Part shown: piece after piece, positions 50,324 through 61,795 of the stretch
How the letters are laid out: every line of letters begins with the position of its first letter
Position numbering within the stretch: position 1 is the first letter of the stretch
Assembly (NCBI GenBank): GCA_907165065.1
Contig: OU015533.1
Location: 24,754,578-24,818,577, forward strand
Direction of reading: 5' to 3'
DNA from: Caprimulgus europaeus
Lineage: Eukaryota; Chordata; Aves; Caprimulgiformes; Caprimulgidae
Length of the DNA stretch: 64,000 nucleotides
Translations under genes and position numbers: made by a program
The notes under the pieces: generated by a model
Seen by the model: the letters and a program-made list of their open reading frames with translations, nothing else
Told to the model about the DNA's origin: nothing
Databases searched by the model: none

Positions 50324-53300
50324 CTTTATGAACAAGATCTGTATGCAGCTTTGTAAGAGATGGATGTAAGTGACTGCTTTGTAGGTGGGTGGGGTAGCAT
50401 AGCTCTTGTTTGTGACGTGGAAAAGCGTGAGCCGTGAGGACAGTGATTAACCAGCTTTAAAGAACCTAGGATGTACTTCTTTGACCCATACTTTGCTAAG
50501 GAGACTCATAAGACAGGACTTCAGCAGCCTATTGAGTATGGAGAAGTCAGCATAATTAAAGAATGACGAGGCAGCAGGAGCAACAGCTTCAACTTCCAGA
50601 AAAGTGAAGGCATAAGATACTGTGCTGATAGTGAGCAGCTTTCCAAAGGCTAGTTAAATCTGCTTATCACAGCTGAAATATCGGAAGAAAGTCTAGCAAG
50701 AGTTCTTCACCTTTTGGAACCTCCTTGAGTGATAGCTACTTGAGTTGACTCAAAATCAATAGGTCTAGCATTTAGACCTGAAAGGAAGGGCAATGAGCAT
50801 AGGTAAGGTTTGCCTTTAAAATTTTTCATGAATTAAAAACAGTACTGGGAGGTTTTTAAACAAGGTAAGAGTAATTTCTTTAATTTTCAGGTTGAATGAG
50901 AAGCTGCTGCTTGACAAAATGGGGAATGTCTTGCACATCCTCTTCAGTTGAAGGTTTCTGACTGGGTAAGATTTGTAGTGTATAGTAAAACACTTGTTTA
51001 ACCCTTATTTCCTTCTAGGCTTTCCTTGCCAGCCTTTTAATATCGAGGAAAGCCTTAGGCATTAAGGAGCAAGTATTCCAGCATACGTCATCCAGTGTTC
51101 CCCTTCTGGGTGAGGGTTGCTTGCTGGCATAATTGCTATTCAAGAATCTTCCGTGCCTAGAAGGTACAAAATTGCTGTGTGTCCGAGATCAACTAGACAG
51201 AAATAGTAAATGTCTGGAATTGTGTGCTCTAGTTCCTGTGGGGAGGGTGCTGGGGGGTTGGGGAATGGTTCATTGCCTTGTGATGGAAAGCGACGCCTCA
51301 CAGAAGCCCAGAAAGGTGAAGGCGCTGGAGCGGTTCATCACAGGACTCGGTAGCGTGTGACCTGCTGCTGCGGGAACTGTGGAAAGGCCTTTGCATTGGT
51401 TAGAGCAGCCATTTCTCTCCTAATACATGAATCTGTTTGCCAGGTGGGTTTGTATTTACCTGCACAAATCAGAGTTCCCTGTCAGATTGTTGGTGCTTTC
51501 GGGCAGGGTGGTTTAGTGGAGGCTGGCACGGTGACACCGAGCTGACAGCACAAGCGGTGCTTATACAGAAGGGTGGCGACAGAAGAACTTCCCATGTAAT
51601 CTGCCGTTAGGCACCGTGGTTCTTAACTCTTGGAACATGTCTTTCCTTTCCTGCATCTTCAATTGTTACAGGTCTGGGATAGTTTTAACTCTTTTTATAT
51701 AGTAGTCCAGTACCTATTTAAACTTACCAGTACATTTTTGAGCCTGTATTTTTGTGAAGCCAGTTTCTATTTTAGTATTGGTTATGCTCCAGTTACTCAG
51801 AAAATAGTTGAATGTAACCTGTGCATTTCAGTTTAACCTGGGGCTTAGGCGTGTTCACAGGCTGATTCAGGTATTGAAACTTGTTACCTGCTGTCTGTAA
51901 ACATCCAGAAAGCAAACTCTTGACATTGTAACACACCATTAAAAGTTGACTTGGAAGTAATTTACAATAGTAATGTTGAGATTTTTATATAATCAGGTGC
52001 TACTTAATGGAAATCTCACAATGACTGTATGTATTTTAAAAAACACTGACAAACTTTTTTGGTTAGCCAAGGTTGAGCCAAAATTTTTCAACTGCTGCAG
52101 TAAGGTCACAGTCTCTCCTTAGTGTGTCGGCTGATGGACAGCTCGCTGCTGAGGTGACAAGCTTGCTTTCTTGTGGCTAGAGGTGCAAAAGCTTTGCTTT
52201 TCCTCTGCTCAACAAGAGTCCCTCGTGTGAGCTCACCTAGGTATGTGTGTTGCAGCAGGTAACGGGGAGAAGCTCAAGTGTGTCTTACCATGACTCAGCT
52301 GAGGGCAAATGCTTTTGTACTTTGAGGGAGGGGGAATGTTTTAATTTTTTAACAGTAAAATCTTGAAAATGTTTTAACAGAAAGTTCCTAGTTTGCATCC
52401 CATCACTAGACCTGTTTATAGAGCAAAGCTCCTTAACACTGAAGGATTCTACATTGCTGCAGACTTGTTCTGTGCTCTGGAGGTGCCTTTTTGCAACACA
52501 TATAGGACGAGATATTAACTGTTAAAATTATTTTCACACTTCGATTTATAACACTCTTGTTAGACTAATTTGCTTAATTTCAATTATTCATACCCCAATC
52601 TGTTCAGAAATAAACCTTGTCAAAGCTAAACACATCCTTAAGGAGTACTTACTTGGTCAAGTGTGTCTTTGTTCAAGAGGCACTTCCAAGAGTTAAGAAT
52701 ATTGTTTCATGGTGAGGTTTTTTACAGTGGCTGCTATTGAAAGTAGCAGCTGTGAAGAGAGAAGGAGATGTTAAGATGTGAAGTTAACAAAGCACTGGTC
52801 CCTAAGCTGTGGGTCTGTGGAAGTTTATTTAATACCTAAACCTGTGTGTTATCTAAAAGAGACGGCACTTCCAGGTAGTAAAAATGTATTTCCCCAAAAG
52901 GGGCCCAGGTTGATGCAGATATGGTAAGTGTTTTGTTATTGTAGAACACTGAAATTAAACACAGCTTCTTAACTTTGATATCCTTTAAATCTTGAAGGTG
53001 GGAAGGGGAATGCTCCTAGTCTCTCAAGCATTGATTGTGTGATGTACTGCCTTGCTGTCTTTGGTTCCTGTGTTTAAGACATTAGCGTGTTTTCATACAC
53101 TGTCTGCACCATGGTGGAAAATTCACTTACGTATCAGTCTGTGGTCTCTGCCAAGTGTCTGTATCTTAAATTGTGTGGAGCATGAAAGATCTTGAGTATC
53201 ACTAAAATTCAGATATCTGATGGATGATTCTTTTTCTGCTGTGGGTGCTACAGGTTGACATCTCTGTCTAAGATTAGCTTTTTCCTGAACTAAAGTAATC

Positions 53301-54834
53301 CAACTATCTCCGTAGAAGAAAAATGGTCTTCATGTAGAAGATAATATCGCAAGATTGGAAACAGAATAATATGTTAAAATAACTGGCAAAGACTTCAAGA
53401 GCAATGGTGCTAGCGTGATGAAATCTTAGAACTTGTGCTTAAACAAGTTTAAAAATAGCATGGAAATTACAAATTTTGGTATAGTCCATAATGGATTGAA
53501 AGTTGTTAAAATATTTCAATTTTGTATCAGAATAAAGTGTATATTGTCAAATGACTTACAATCTCAAATGCGTTGCCATCACCTTTTTTAGTGCTGTGAG
53601 GAACCCAAAGCTGTCTTAAGTGAATGCAACACATAAGTTACAGGGTCGTCTTTCCAACCAGAAAACGGTGGTTCAGCCCAGCTCCTCACCTTTACTTCTA
53701 ATAGTTGTGAAGCTGAATTTTTTAATCAAGAAATAAATGGCCTCCACATGGAGACGTGTCAGTGTGTGAGGTCAGCGTTGTGATGCGCTAGACTTGGCAA
53801 TGTCACCAGTCACTCTCAGGTTTGGGAACATAACTCTGTACCTCAGTAATAATAATAAAATGAAGGATATAGTTTGCAGTCTGTTTTTTTCACATATACC
53901 ATCATATGAATCTGGAATATTTTTTCTTTTAATGATATTGGGTGTTTCGATGCAAGTGCAAGGTTCACCGTCTTCATGATATGAAAAATACTGCTCTAAA
54001 CTGAATGCAGGTTGTCGTGGTCAAGGTTACTTCAGGCTTCTTTGCCTGGTGGCATTCCAACAAGGCTTCTGCACTAGCTGCAGGTTTTTTGTTGCTCTTT
54101 TCCTCTTGGTAATGGAGTAAGTATGCTGCACTAGGCTTTGGACCTGTGGGCAGTACAACAGCCCCTGCAAAGGCTGTAAGGATGCTGTTTGCCTTTGGCT
54201 TTTGTGTTAGTGCTCAAATAAGGAACAAACTGAAGGGGTTTAGCGAGGTCTCTGTGTTGGAGCCAATTTGTAACTAAAGTATTTCTGTAACAGCGAGAGA
54301 GAACGTTTTCTCTGTGAGTCAGACATGCGATAGCCGAGTTAATAGCAGGGGCAACCCAGGAGCTCTTCCTCTTTAGGTTGTCTGTGCTTTGCCATCAGAC
54401 TGACCTGTGTATTTGAGCTACTGTGCATCAGTGCTGACAGACTGTCGTGGGCCATAGCTCAGTGTGCTCTCCTCCTTAACACTCATGTTCTGAAATGGCC
54501 ATCCTAGAACATGGATTAGATCCTCTTGCTTTCAGTGGCAGCAGTGTCTCGCATTCCCCCAGTGTTTGCCCAGGCTTGGTGACCGTTAGGGGCGTTTTCC
54601 TTACTAGGCCGTGCTGGTGGCAGTCAGGAGAGGCATATTTGAACAGCAGCAAGAAAAATATCCCTCACTGTTGCAGTATCTGCCCTACCTTGAGCAGATA
54701 AACCTGCTTCATCCAGCAAATCCAGCCTCTAGTTTTTCAATCATTGGTATTGACCATTTCCCCCAAAAAGAGGAGCGTTGTGCAGAGTATGTCAAGGACT
54801 GTGCAGGGGGATGGACTGACAAGGGAGAAGGTCG

Positions 54835-54869
54835 GTATAAACAAGGTAAGTCAGTATAAACAAGGTAAG
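54835..54869. repeat. Two 16-base copies, 19-base period
   Basis: GTATAAACAAGGTAAG occurs at 54835-54850 and 54854-54869. Each copy contains an ideal-looking donor AAG|GTAAG, though no exon is apparent. Confidence 0.85.
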
Positions 54870-56868
54870 CAGCCTCACCTGGGTCACCTGGATTTACACT
54901 TACCAATGTCTAACGCAAAACACAAATGTTACTACTTGATGTAACAGGCAGGGTTCCTAGCACTTCCAGGGATGTTGGAAATCGGAGGCTACAGGGTTTT
55001 TTTCATTACTTTGCTCTATCTGCTGCTTTAGATACAAACATCTTGTGGGGCAGGACCTCACCTGAACTTTTGGAGCAAGTAACTTTGAGAAGTTGTGTGA
55101 AACTGTTACTTTTCTCTTAAGGTAGGCTGAGCTGGAGCATGGGATAGTCCCATCCTGAAAGATGAATGACAAGGTGACAAAGATTAGAAATACAAAATTA
55201 TTTTGGGTAATAAAAACAAAAGTGATTGCGCAGAGTTACACTGATACTACTAGGACCAACTGGACAATAAAATAGCATCTGAAATTCTGTGCATACAGGG
55301 AAAACCAAAACTGTTACCTGTGTAACAATAGGCTCCAAACTAGTTAATGCTATTCAGGGGAGAGGGCCTGGAGTTGCTGGAGAGATGTACAAAGGCAGCA
55401 AACAGCACAAACCAGTTGAAAACAGACCTTCTGTAGCATCTCAGGACAGTAATATTTGTGAGAACTGTGGCTTTCTGTGCTAGTCCCCTACCTGCTTCTC
55501 TGCACTTTTTTTTTTTTTTTTTGGACACTCAGAAGGTCCATAAAAATGATAGAGTATGGAATGGGGATTATGATCATCTAAAATTGTTCTTTTGGCTTTC
55601 ATGGCCAGCCATGACATGAGATGCTTTCTGCTGGATATGCAACTCCACCATGGTGACACAGTTAAGGAAATAGAAACCTCAGGGCTGCATTCACCAACCA
55701 CTGACATTGTGAATAATGAGCTAGCAGAAGGCTGGCTTCCCAATCTGTTGTCCCTCTTCAAGCCCTTTCTCCTAAAAAGTTATTAAACTGTCTTTGTGGG
55801 TCCTACTCTACCGTCTTTCAGTATTTCCAGTTCCTTCTTTTTAAAAAAAGTTGCAAAACAACATGGTGTTCATTATACTAAATGAAGTTATGCACAAATA
55901 TTGTAATAGACAAAATATTCCTAAAATTAAAGGCACATTTAATATGAAATGTTTTCTTCTGACACTAGTGCTCTATTAGAAGTTTCATAGGGAAGATGAA
56001 GATTATACAGTTTTTAATGTTCTGATATGAACGTTAATGTGTATTTGAAGTTACAAATTATGCATTTTTCTGTATGCAAAAAATCCACAGTGCTCAAATC
56101 CATTTGAAGGGCAAACAAAACAGTGCTATTTATTTGCCCAGTTTTTATTCTCTGATAAATCCTAAGTGGAACTCCACACCACTTTTCAATTAATTGAGCA
56201 CCAGTTCCAAATAGTGCAGCTGGTTGGCGGTTAATTTGCCTTTTTCCATAAGTTCCAAAGTGATCAACACTGCTCACTGATCGGAGCCAGAGACAGCCTG
56301 CATTTCGAGAACAATTACTCAGAAGTGTACACAACTTTTAGCTGGAGAAGTGCATAAAGCTGACAATGTCTTAATGAACAGATTTTAAATGACTTTAGAG
56401 GAAAGATCTCATTGCGAATCTATGTAGCATTCAAAGAGCAAAACAAAAGTTATGTAAACTTTGCAGACTAGAAACTTAACTTTATGTTACACAGTCCTTC
56501 TCCAGGGCACTTAAAATGATGCTGAACAAAGCATTAGTAACGCTGACAGTGCTGTGCAATACATCTCTGGGTATTAAACATATTTGTTACATGAAGACTT
56601 AGCCTTGGAAAACTAAGGAAGATTTCCCTTCTTTAGGGAAATAAATGTGTATGAAGTAGGGTTAAATAAAAGTTTAATGAACTGATAAATCAAAATCAAA
56701 GACTAAGCAAGTATAAATGTGTAAGAAAAATGGGAAAAAACACTATTTCATATTTATAAAAAAGTATCAGAAGGCATACTGTTTGTCTTGCAAGAAATTA
56801 TATTTAGAAGGCTAAAATCATTTTTATATATATATCAAATAAATCTATGAATATACCAAGAGATAGGA

Positions 56869-56875
56869 ACAGTAT
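56869..56875 (-). promoter_or_regulatory. miR-144 seed match in NFE2L2 3' UTR
   Basis: The minus strand reads ATACTGT, complementary to miR-144-3p positions 2-8 (ACAGUAU). miR-144 is a reported NRF2 repressor in mammals. Confidence 0.4.
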
Positions 56876-57053
56876 ATAAATATGGTATCTTTAAATATTT
56901 ACATGTATATGGAAACTAGGCAAAGTAGTGCTATAAGAAGGAAATGTCTGTTACAAAAGTGAGATTACAAATTTTGCATACATCCATCTGCATTACACGA
57001 TTAGTTTTACACTTGCATCTTCCATAAACTAATTATTAACTTTAAAATTATCA

Positions 57054-57061
57054 TTGCATAG
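57054..57061 (-). promoter_or_regulatory. miR-153 8-mer match in NFE2L2 3' UTR
   Basis: The minus strand reads CTATGCAA, a full 8-mer match to the miR-153-3p seed (UGCAUAG) plus the terminal A. Confidence 0.5.
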
Positions 57062-57099
57062 AATTACTTGAAAAATATTACCTAATTCTGCATTCCACC

Positions 57100-57106
57100 T
57101 CACAGT
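57100..57106 (-). promoter_or_regulatory. miR-27 seed match in NFE2L2 3' UTR
   Basis: The minus strand reads ACTGTGA, complementary to the miR-27a/b seed UCACAGU. It lies 66 bases past the stop codon. Confidence 0.45.
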
Positions 57107-57171
57107 AAAAACTATCAGGATAATGATACAAAAATAGTAACTTGGAGAACAGCAGCCAGCTGTGCTGCCCT

Positions 57172-58380
57172 TCAAAGTTTAGTCTCTGACTTCTTGCTTT
57201 TAGGAACAAGGAAGACATTGCCATCTCTAGTTTGCTGCAGTGAATATTCACTAGGGGAGTAAGACTTTCCGTCTTCATCACGTAGCATGCTGAAGACCTC
57301 AAGGTATAAGGTGGTTAGTTGCTGTTTCATTTGACGAAGGCTTTTGTCATGCTCTCCTTTTTCTTTAAGCAATTTCTCTTTCTCATCTTTTAGGTTACTC
57401 AAGTCTTGCTTCAGTTCCACTATATTTTCCAGTTTTCTTTTACGGCAATTTTGAGCAGCCACTTTGTTCTTGCCTCTCCTGCGTATATCTCGGATAAGCG
57501 CAAGCTGGGCTTCGTTGAACTGCTCCTTAGACATCATTTCATGAAAGTCATCGACGGGGAGATTGATGATTTTTTCAACAGGAAAAGGGATCTGCAGAGC
57601 TTTTGCTCTTTGCTCATCTGTTGTGAGATGAGCTTCAAGGCGGTTTGAAGGTTTATCTTTTGTGAACGGAGCTTTGGGGTGGCCAGGACTGGCAGGGGGT
57701 TCTTTCTTTGGTGTGTTTGTACGCTGCAAACTAGGTGTTTGAGTGCTTGGCCCCATGGAAGGAAACACCGGATCCTGGAACTGCAGTGAGTGAGCGCTAG
57801 CATTGCTCCGCGGCACGTTTCCAGGAGTACTATCCATGTCTTCCATTTCAGAATCGCTACACCCAAAAGTCTTATCTCCACAGGCAGATGACTCCACAGA
57901 GTGTTCAGGCGATGCCACGCTAGAACTCGCATTCAGTGAAATACCAGAATCAGAGTCATTACACTCTGGTACAGTTCCTGAGTGGCTGCCGTTGAAAGCT
58001 TTACACAGTGAGAAATCAGAAAGATCGATAGGTTCGCTTAGAATTTCCGCGAGTGACTGGCCGATAGTGTTTGTCGTCGCCGTGTCACCGCTCGCCTTTG
58101 CGTCAATAAAGGTGGTGTAGAAATCCTCACAGAAATCAGAGTTTGAAGGGGGTGTGTCATTTAAAGAGTTCACACTCGGCTGGCTGGTGTCTTCTGGTGG
58201 CAAAATGCTGGAAAAGGGGCCCTCAATACTATCCATGAAGTCTGGACTGCAGTTATCGTCTTTTCTCATGTTGGGTAACAAGCTGTAGTAATTACAGCTG
58301 TTGTGCATCTCCGTTGGCTTGGTTTCAGGGCTTGTGATTGTGCTTACCTCAGCCAGGTTATCGTTTTCAATGTTAAGACA
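57172..58380 (-). CDS. NFE2L2: NFE2L2 exon 5: Neh7, Neh6, Neh1 (bZIP), Neh3
   Basis: 402 codons and TGA. The exon begins [11 protein letters not shown] after the acceptor CCCATGTAG, which agrees with the human exon start. It holds the RXR-binding region, the serine-rich Neh6, the CNC block ([20 protein letters not shown]), the basic region with its conserved cysteine (QNCRKRK), a leucine zipper, and the C-terminal Neh3. The end SKKSETKL differs from human SKKPDVKKN. Confidence 0.97.
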   Translation of the reverse strand, partial: CLNIENDNLAEVSTITSPETKPTEMHNSCNYYSLLPNMRKDDNCSPDFMDSIEGPFSSILPPEDTSQPSVNSLNDTPPSNSDFCEDFYTTFIDAKASGDTATTNTIGQSLAEILSEPIDLSDFSLCKAFNGSHSGTVPECNDSDSGISLNASSSVASPEHSVESSACGDKTFGCSDSEMEDMDSTPGNVPRSNASAHSLQFQDPVFPSMGPSTQTPSLQRTNTPKKEPPASPGHPKAPFTKDKPSNRLEAHLTTDEQRAKALQIPFPVEKIINLPVDDFHEMMSKEQFNEAQLALIRDIRRRGKNKVAAQNCRKRKLENIVELKQDLSNLKDEKEKLLKEKGEHDKSLRQMKQQLTTLYLEVFSMLRDEDGKSYSPSEYSLQQTRDGNVFLVPKSKKSETKL

Positions 58381-61300
58381 CTACATGGGAAATGCAAGAG
58401 AGAAGTTGAGCAACACATCTCCAGTTGATAAAACCTTTATCTATAATCCACAAACATTAAATATTTTAGCAGCCAACATGCACATCAAATGGGTATTACA
58501 GCACTGATGTAAGCTAGATAACTACAACACTTACTACAGAGAGGCAATCTAGGAAGAAGACTAGATACCAAAGCAAGAGTATGAGGCAATTTGGTTTGGA
58601 CAAAGCTATTTATATTAAGACAGCAGAGCCTCTCAAACTCAGAGCAAGACGCCAAAGAGACCCATTCCAACATGGTATGGAAGCTGCACGGAGCCCTTGT
58701 GTTCTGCTAAATTGCTAGTGGGGATCCTGGAGCTGCCAGGTCTGAACTTCTCCCAAGTGCCACTGCTAGGAATGGCAGAAGTACAGTAGATGTAAAATTA
58801 CTGAATAAGACTTAATGAGCATTGCTAGAAAACAATCACTTTTAGCACTCTTTAATTTCACGTTACGTGATAGATTTCTTTTCCTCAAAAACCAAGATTC
58901 TTTTAGGATTGAAGCAGCTGTTCAGTGCAGAGAAATGCAATCTCAGTGAAATAAGCAGTACTAACATGAAGCCTTGCAAACATTAACTCACCCCACGTAC
59001 TTTTAGTTAAGCTGGCTAACACCAGCGTGAGCAAAGTCGATTACATTGATGGGCTTTCACTGGCTACGAGACCAATGTTCTTTCCAACAGGGTGGCAGTT
59101 TTTAACTGAAGCTGAAATAAGCCTGCTGTCCCCAAAGAATTAGGCAATTACCAAAATGATTCTGTTTCTCTTAAGAAGGGACCACACACTGATTATTTAA
59201 CCAGAGATTGTTGAAGGCTTAGGCTAAGGTTTTAAATGTGAGACCTCTTCTTTTTTTTCCCCCCTCTTCAAACATAATTCATACAAGGTGATGCCCTCAA
59301 TTTAGTTACCTCTCTTCTTTCAGAAGATTATTCAATTACTATTCAGAATTATTGCAACAGATAATTTTGGTTTGGTTTCTTAATATATTTTCAGCATCAC
59401 TGCTGCCTCTTCACAGCTAGTTGCCTGTGTTACTTATGTGGGGCTCTTGAGCCTACCACAGCAGTAAAGATTAGGAAACTAGGAAAATTGTGAAAAATAG
59501 AAAAAGATGAAGGGAAAAAGTAGGGTGGCAGGAAAAATACAGTTCCTGCAAACACTTTTAAAAATAATATTATTTGGATTTACAGGTATTCCACTGAGCA
59601 GTCAACTCTTGGGTCAAGAGCATAAAGTAGAGCAGCATCATGCTGAAGCACAATGACATTCTACAATAATATATTTGGAAATAAATTTACTCAATTTTGT
59701 AGTCAAATGTAAGGAAAATGTAAATAGAAACATAAGGATAGGAGGAAAAAAAACCCCAGATGTCCTCTGTAATGCACAATTTAGTGCTATAGCAAAGTGA
59801 TTTTTTTGGTTCCTTTGACATATTCAGTTCATGTACATTTACATAATTAGTTCTTACTGAACATATATAAACAGCAGTTCTATAACTATGCCTGACTCTC
59901 CTATTTATCTGAATAGATGTTCCATTACCATCTTCACAAAACTTTTTCCTTAAATAACGGTTGAAAGCAAAAGTAACCATAAGTGATTTACACAATCTAC
60001 TTCAACACAGCAAAAAATACATTTACAATAATGCTTGTGGAAACAATTCCTATTGTAGATCCTTAATTCAAAAGTGTCCATTTTTAAGCAGCTGGAATTC
60101 CAACCATGATCACGCTGTAGGAAGTTGCCTACAGAAGGAAACAACGATTTGCTAAACATGGGGAAGCTATGATTGGGAAGATAGATTGTGTTTTATTTAG
60201 GCCTTCTGATAAACAACCAATTTCTTCCCCTCTACACGTTTTCCAAAATACAGGGGTTTGGGTTTTTTTTTAAATAAAGCTCATATTGAGTTACAGACAT
60301 CCTACAGGTGTAGGAGCCAACACGACAGCCATAATCGCAATCTGTTAAGATGTATTGTACTGCATTCTCCAAAATACCACACTCTTCCACAATATTATAC
60401 TACTTTTTCAAGTGCTTATCACACTAAACCTTTACCTGTAACTCTGGAAGGGACAATAATTCTTCCCAAACTTGCTCTATATTCTGCATATTCTCTGTAT
60501 CAGCAAGTGGAATTAAAAGAGATGACTCAGGTGGCTGAGTTTGATCAGAGGAAATGAAGACTGGGTTGCTATCGACCTGAGCTGGAACCAGTGACTGAAA
60601 TGCAGCTGAAGAAGCCTGGAGTGTTAAAAAAAAATGTAAATTAAAAAAACAACCAACCAAAAACACACCCTAGAAAACAAATTTGAATTTTCCAGAGCAA
60701 AAAAATGAGTTTTGGTGTTCTACAATTTCTGTAGAACAAACAGGCAGGTATTTCTTTACAAAAGCATTTTTTTGTAAATAATGGGATAATACAAAAATAT
60801 TCCCACAAAAGGAGTTTTCATATTAAGGAAAGAAATAGGAAGAAAAAAACTAGAAACTGGCTGGTGAAGGGCTTATCTTAACACATCAAATAGCCTGGGT
60901 CAGCACATGGAAATAAAGGGGCTCAAACACACTAACTCCAGAGAGCTGCACGAAGCTCACTGTGATGAGCTGACAGTTATCTGCAGTAACCGGAACGGCT
61001 GCCATCAGCTGGCATCACACCCCGAATCCTGGCTGCAGGATTTGGTAAGCAGAAGGGACACAAGAACAGCACCACTCCACTCTCTCCGGATGCAGCCCTT
61101 GTTTAAGCCTTCTACACTGCTTCATTCCAGCTGGAGTCAGCTTGGGGACAAAACTCAAATCACACCACAAACTGAGATCACAGCAAAGACAAACCTTAGT
61201 AAGAGAAGACACGAGACTGATCCCCTAGAAGGCCACCCATGAAGCTGCTGTATTTAGCATTTTTACCTCATTGTCGTCTATAAATGGGAACGCTTCTGCC

Positions 61301-61795
61301 AAGAGCTGCATGCAGTCATCAAAGAACAAGGCCTCTGCTTCTGGTTTTGAAGTCTGTGTGGTCTAAATAGGAAAGTTATGAAAAAAATGTCTCTGCATCT
61401 TTGAATAACCGACGAATCTTCCATTACAGCAACAAATGCAAATTCATTTTAGGTAACCGCTACCATTACATCTTCCTGTGAATGGAAACAGGTCCGAACA
61501 CACTCAGACACATACTAGAATTTACCTGTGAAAAACCAGTTGGTGGCTCAGTATTTTCTGACTGAATGTGCTGAGCTGGCTGAACTGGAACAAATTCACC
61601 TGTCTCTTCGTCTAACTCCAGCTGAGCCAGCAAGGCCTTCTCCTGCTCTTTTTGGAGTTGCTCTTGTCTTTCCTTTTCAAGTTTCTTCTGTTTCTCGAGT
61701 TCATACTCCTTCTGTCGTTGATTAAAATCAAAAACTTCACGCCTTGCCCCAAGATCTATATCTTGCCTCCAAAGGATGTCAATCAAGTTCATGTC
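57172..61795 (-). CDS. NFE2L2: NRF2 transcription factor, coding exons 2-5 (5' partial)
   Basis: NRF2 is the CNC-bZIP activator of antioxidant and detoxification genes. It pairs with small MAF proteins on ARE sites and is kept low by KEAP1-CUL3 and beta-TrCP ubiquitin ligases. Four exons (61526-61795, 61267-61362, 60436-60615, 57172-58380) join in frame through GT-AG introns and code 584 residues. Counting from the exon 2 ATG (61792), the length is 583, close to chicken. Neh2 has DLG (13-15) and ETGE (63-66) with seven lysines between. Neh4/5 acidic activation segments follow ([21 protein letters not shown]). Neh6 has DSGIS (325-329). The basic region [17 protein letters not shown] (about 481-497) precedes the zipper. 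Neh3 has VFLVPKSKK. Exon 1 (human MMDLELPPPG...) lies beyond the right edge. Confidence 0.97.
57817..57834 (-). other. NFE2L2: Neh6 second degron, altered (DSTPGN)
   Basis: The human beta-TrCP site DSAPGS is DSTPGN here. The terminal serine is lost and a threonine is gained. Confidence 0.8.
57937..57951 (-). other. NFE2L2: Neh6 DSGIS phosphodegron
   Basis: Codes DSGIS inside [10 protein letters not shown], the GSK3-dependent beta-TrCP site. Unchanged from mammals. Confidence 0.9.
58381..60435 (-). other. NFE2L2: NFE2L2 intron 4
   Basis: 2055 bases between donor CAG|GTAAAG and acceptor CCCATGTAG. No exon, repeat or RNA gene recognised. Confidence 0.8.
60436..60615 (-). CDS. NFE2L2: NFE2L2 exon 4: Neh5 region
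   Basis: 60 codons, [13 protein letters not shown] to LLSLPELQ, phase 0 both ends. Contains the CBP-binding segment [19 protein letters not shown]. Donor CAG|GTAAAG. Confidence 0.96.
60616..61266 (-). other. NFE2L2: NFE2L2 intron 3
   Basis: 651 bases. The acceptor is AACACTCCAG and the donor GAG|GTAAAA. Plus-strand frames crossing it are chance. Confidence 0.85.
61267..61362 (-). CDS. NFE2L2: NFE2L2 exon 3: Neh4 region
   Basis: 32 codons, [17 protein letters not shown] then [15 protein letters not shown]. Acidic/hydrophobic activation segment. Human exon 3 is 30 codons. Exon 3 skipping is a known tumour event in man and would be in frame here too. Confidence 0.95.
61526..61795 (-). CDS. NFE2L2: NFE2L2 exon 2: Neh2 (KEAP1-binding) domain
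   Basis: 90 codons starting [16 protein letters not shown] and ending GFSQ before CAG|GTAAAT. DLG is at 61748-61756 and ETGE at 61595-61606. The helix between them ([20 protein letters not shown] then QKEQEK) keeps all seven ubiquitin-acceptor lysines. Acceptor is TATTACAG. Confidence 0.97.

Larger units (their letters stand above)
48371..56640. other. Tail-to-tail intergenic region between HNRNPA3 and NFE2L2
   Basis: About 8.3 kb. Open frames on both strands (for example the minus frame ending at 48875) lack domain features and splice into nothing. AATAAA hexamers at 48932, 50023, 50318 and 53531 on the plus strand hint at long 3' UTR forms of HNRNPA3. A 19-base-period duplication lies at 54835-54869. 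Nothing else is recognised. Confidence 0.6.
56650..57171 (-). other. NFE2L2: NFE2L2 3' UTR
   Basis: Sequence after the TGA stop. A minus-strand ATTAAA at 56673-56678 is a plausible poly(A) signal, with T-rich sequence beyond it. Two AATAAA at 56129-56134 and 56144-56149 (minus) could serve a longer form. Seed matches for miR-27, miR-153 and miR-144 lie within the first 305 bases. Confidence 0.6.

Noticed and set aside
54607..54620. CTCF-like CGTGCTGGTGGCAG
   Set aside because: Three mismatches to the core, including conserved A and C positions; too weak to call.
57406..58120. Plus-strand frames opposite NFE2L2 exon 5
   Set aside because: Antisense shadows of a conserved coding exon.
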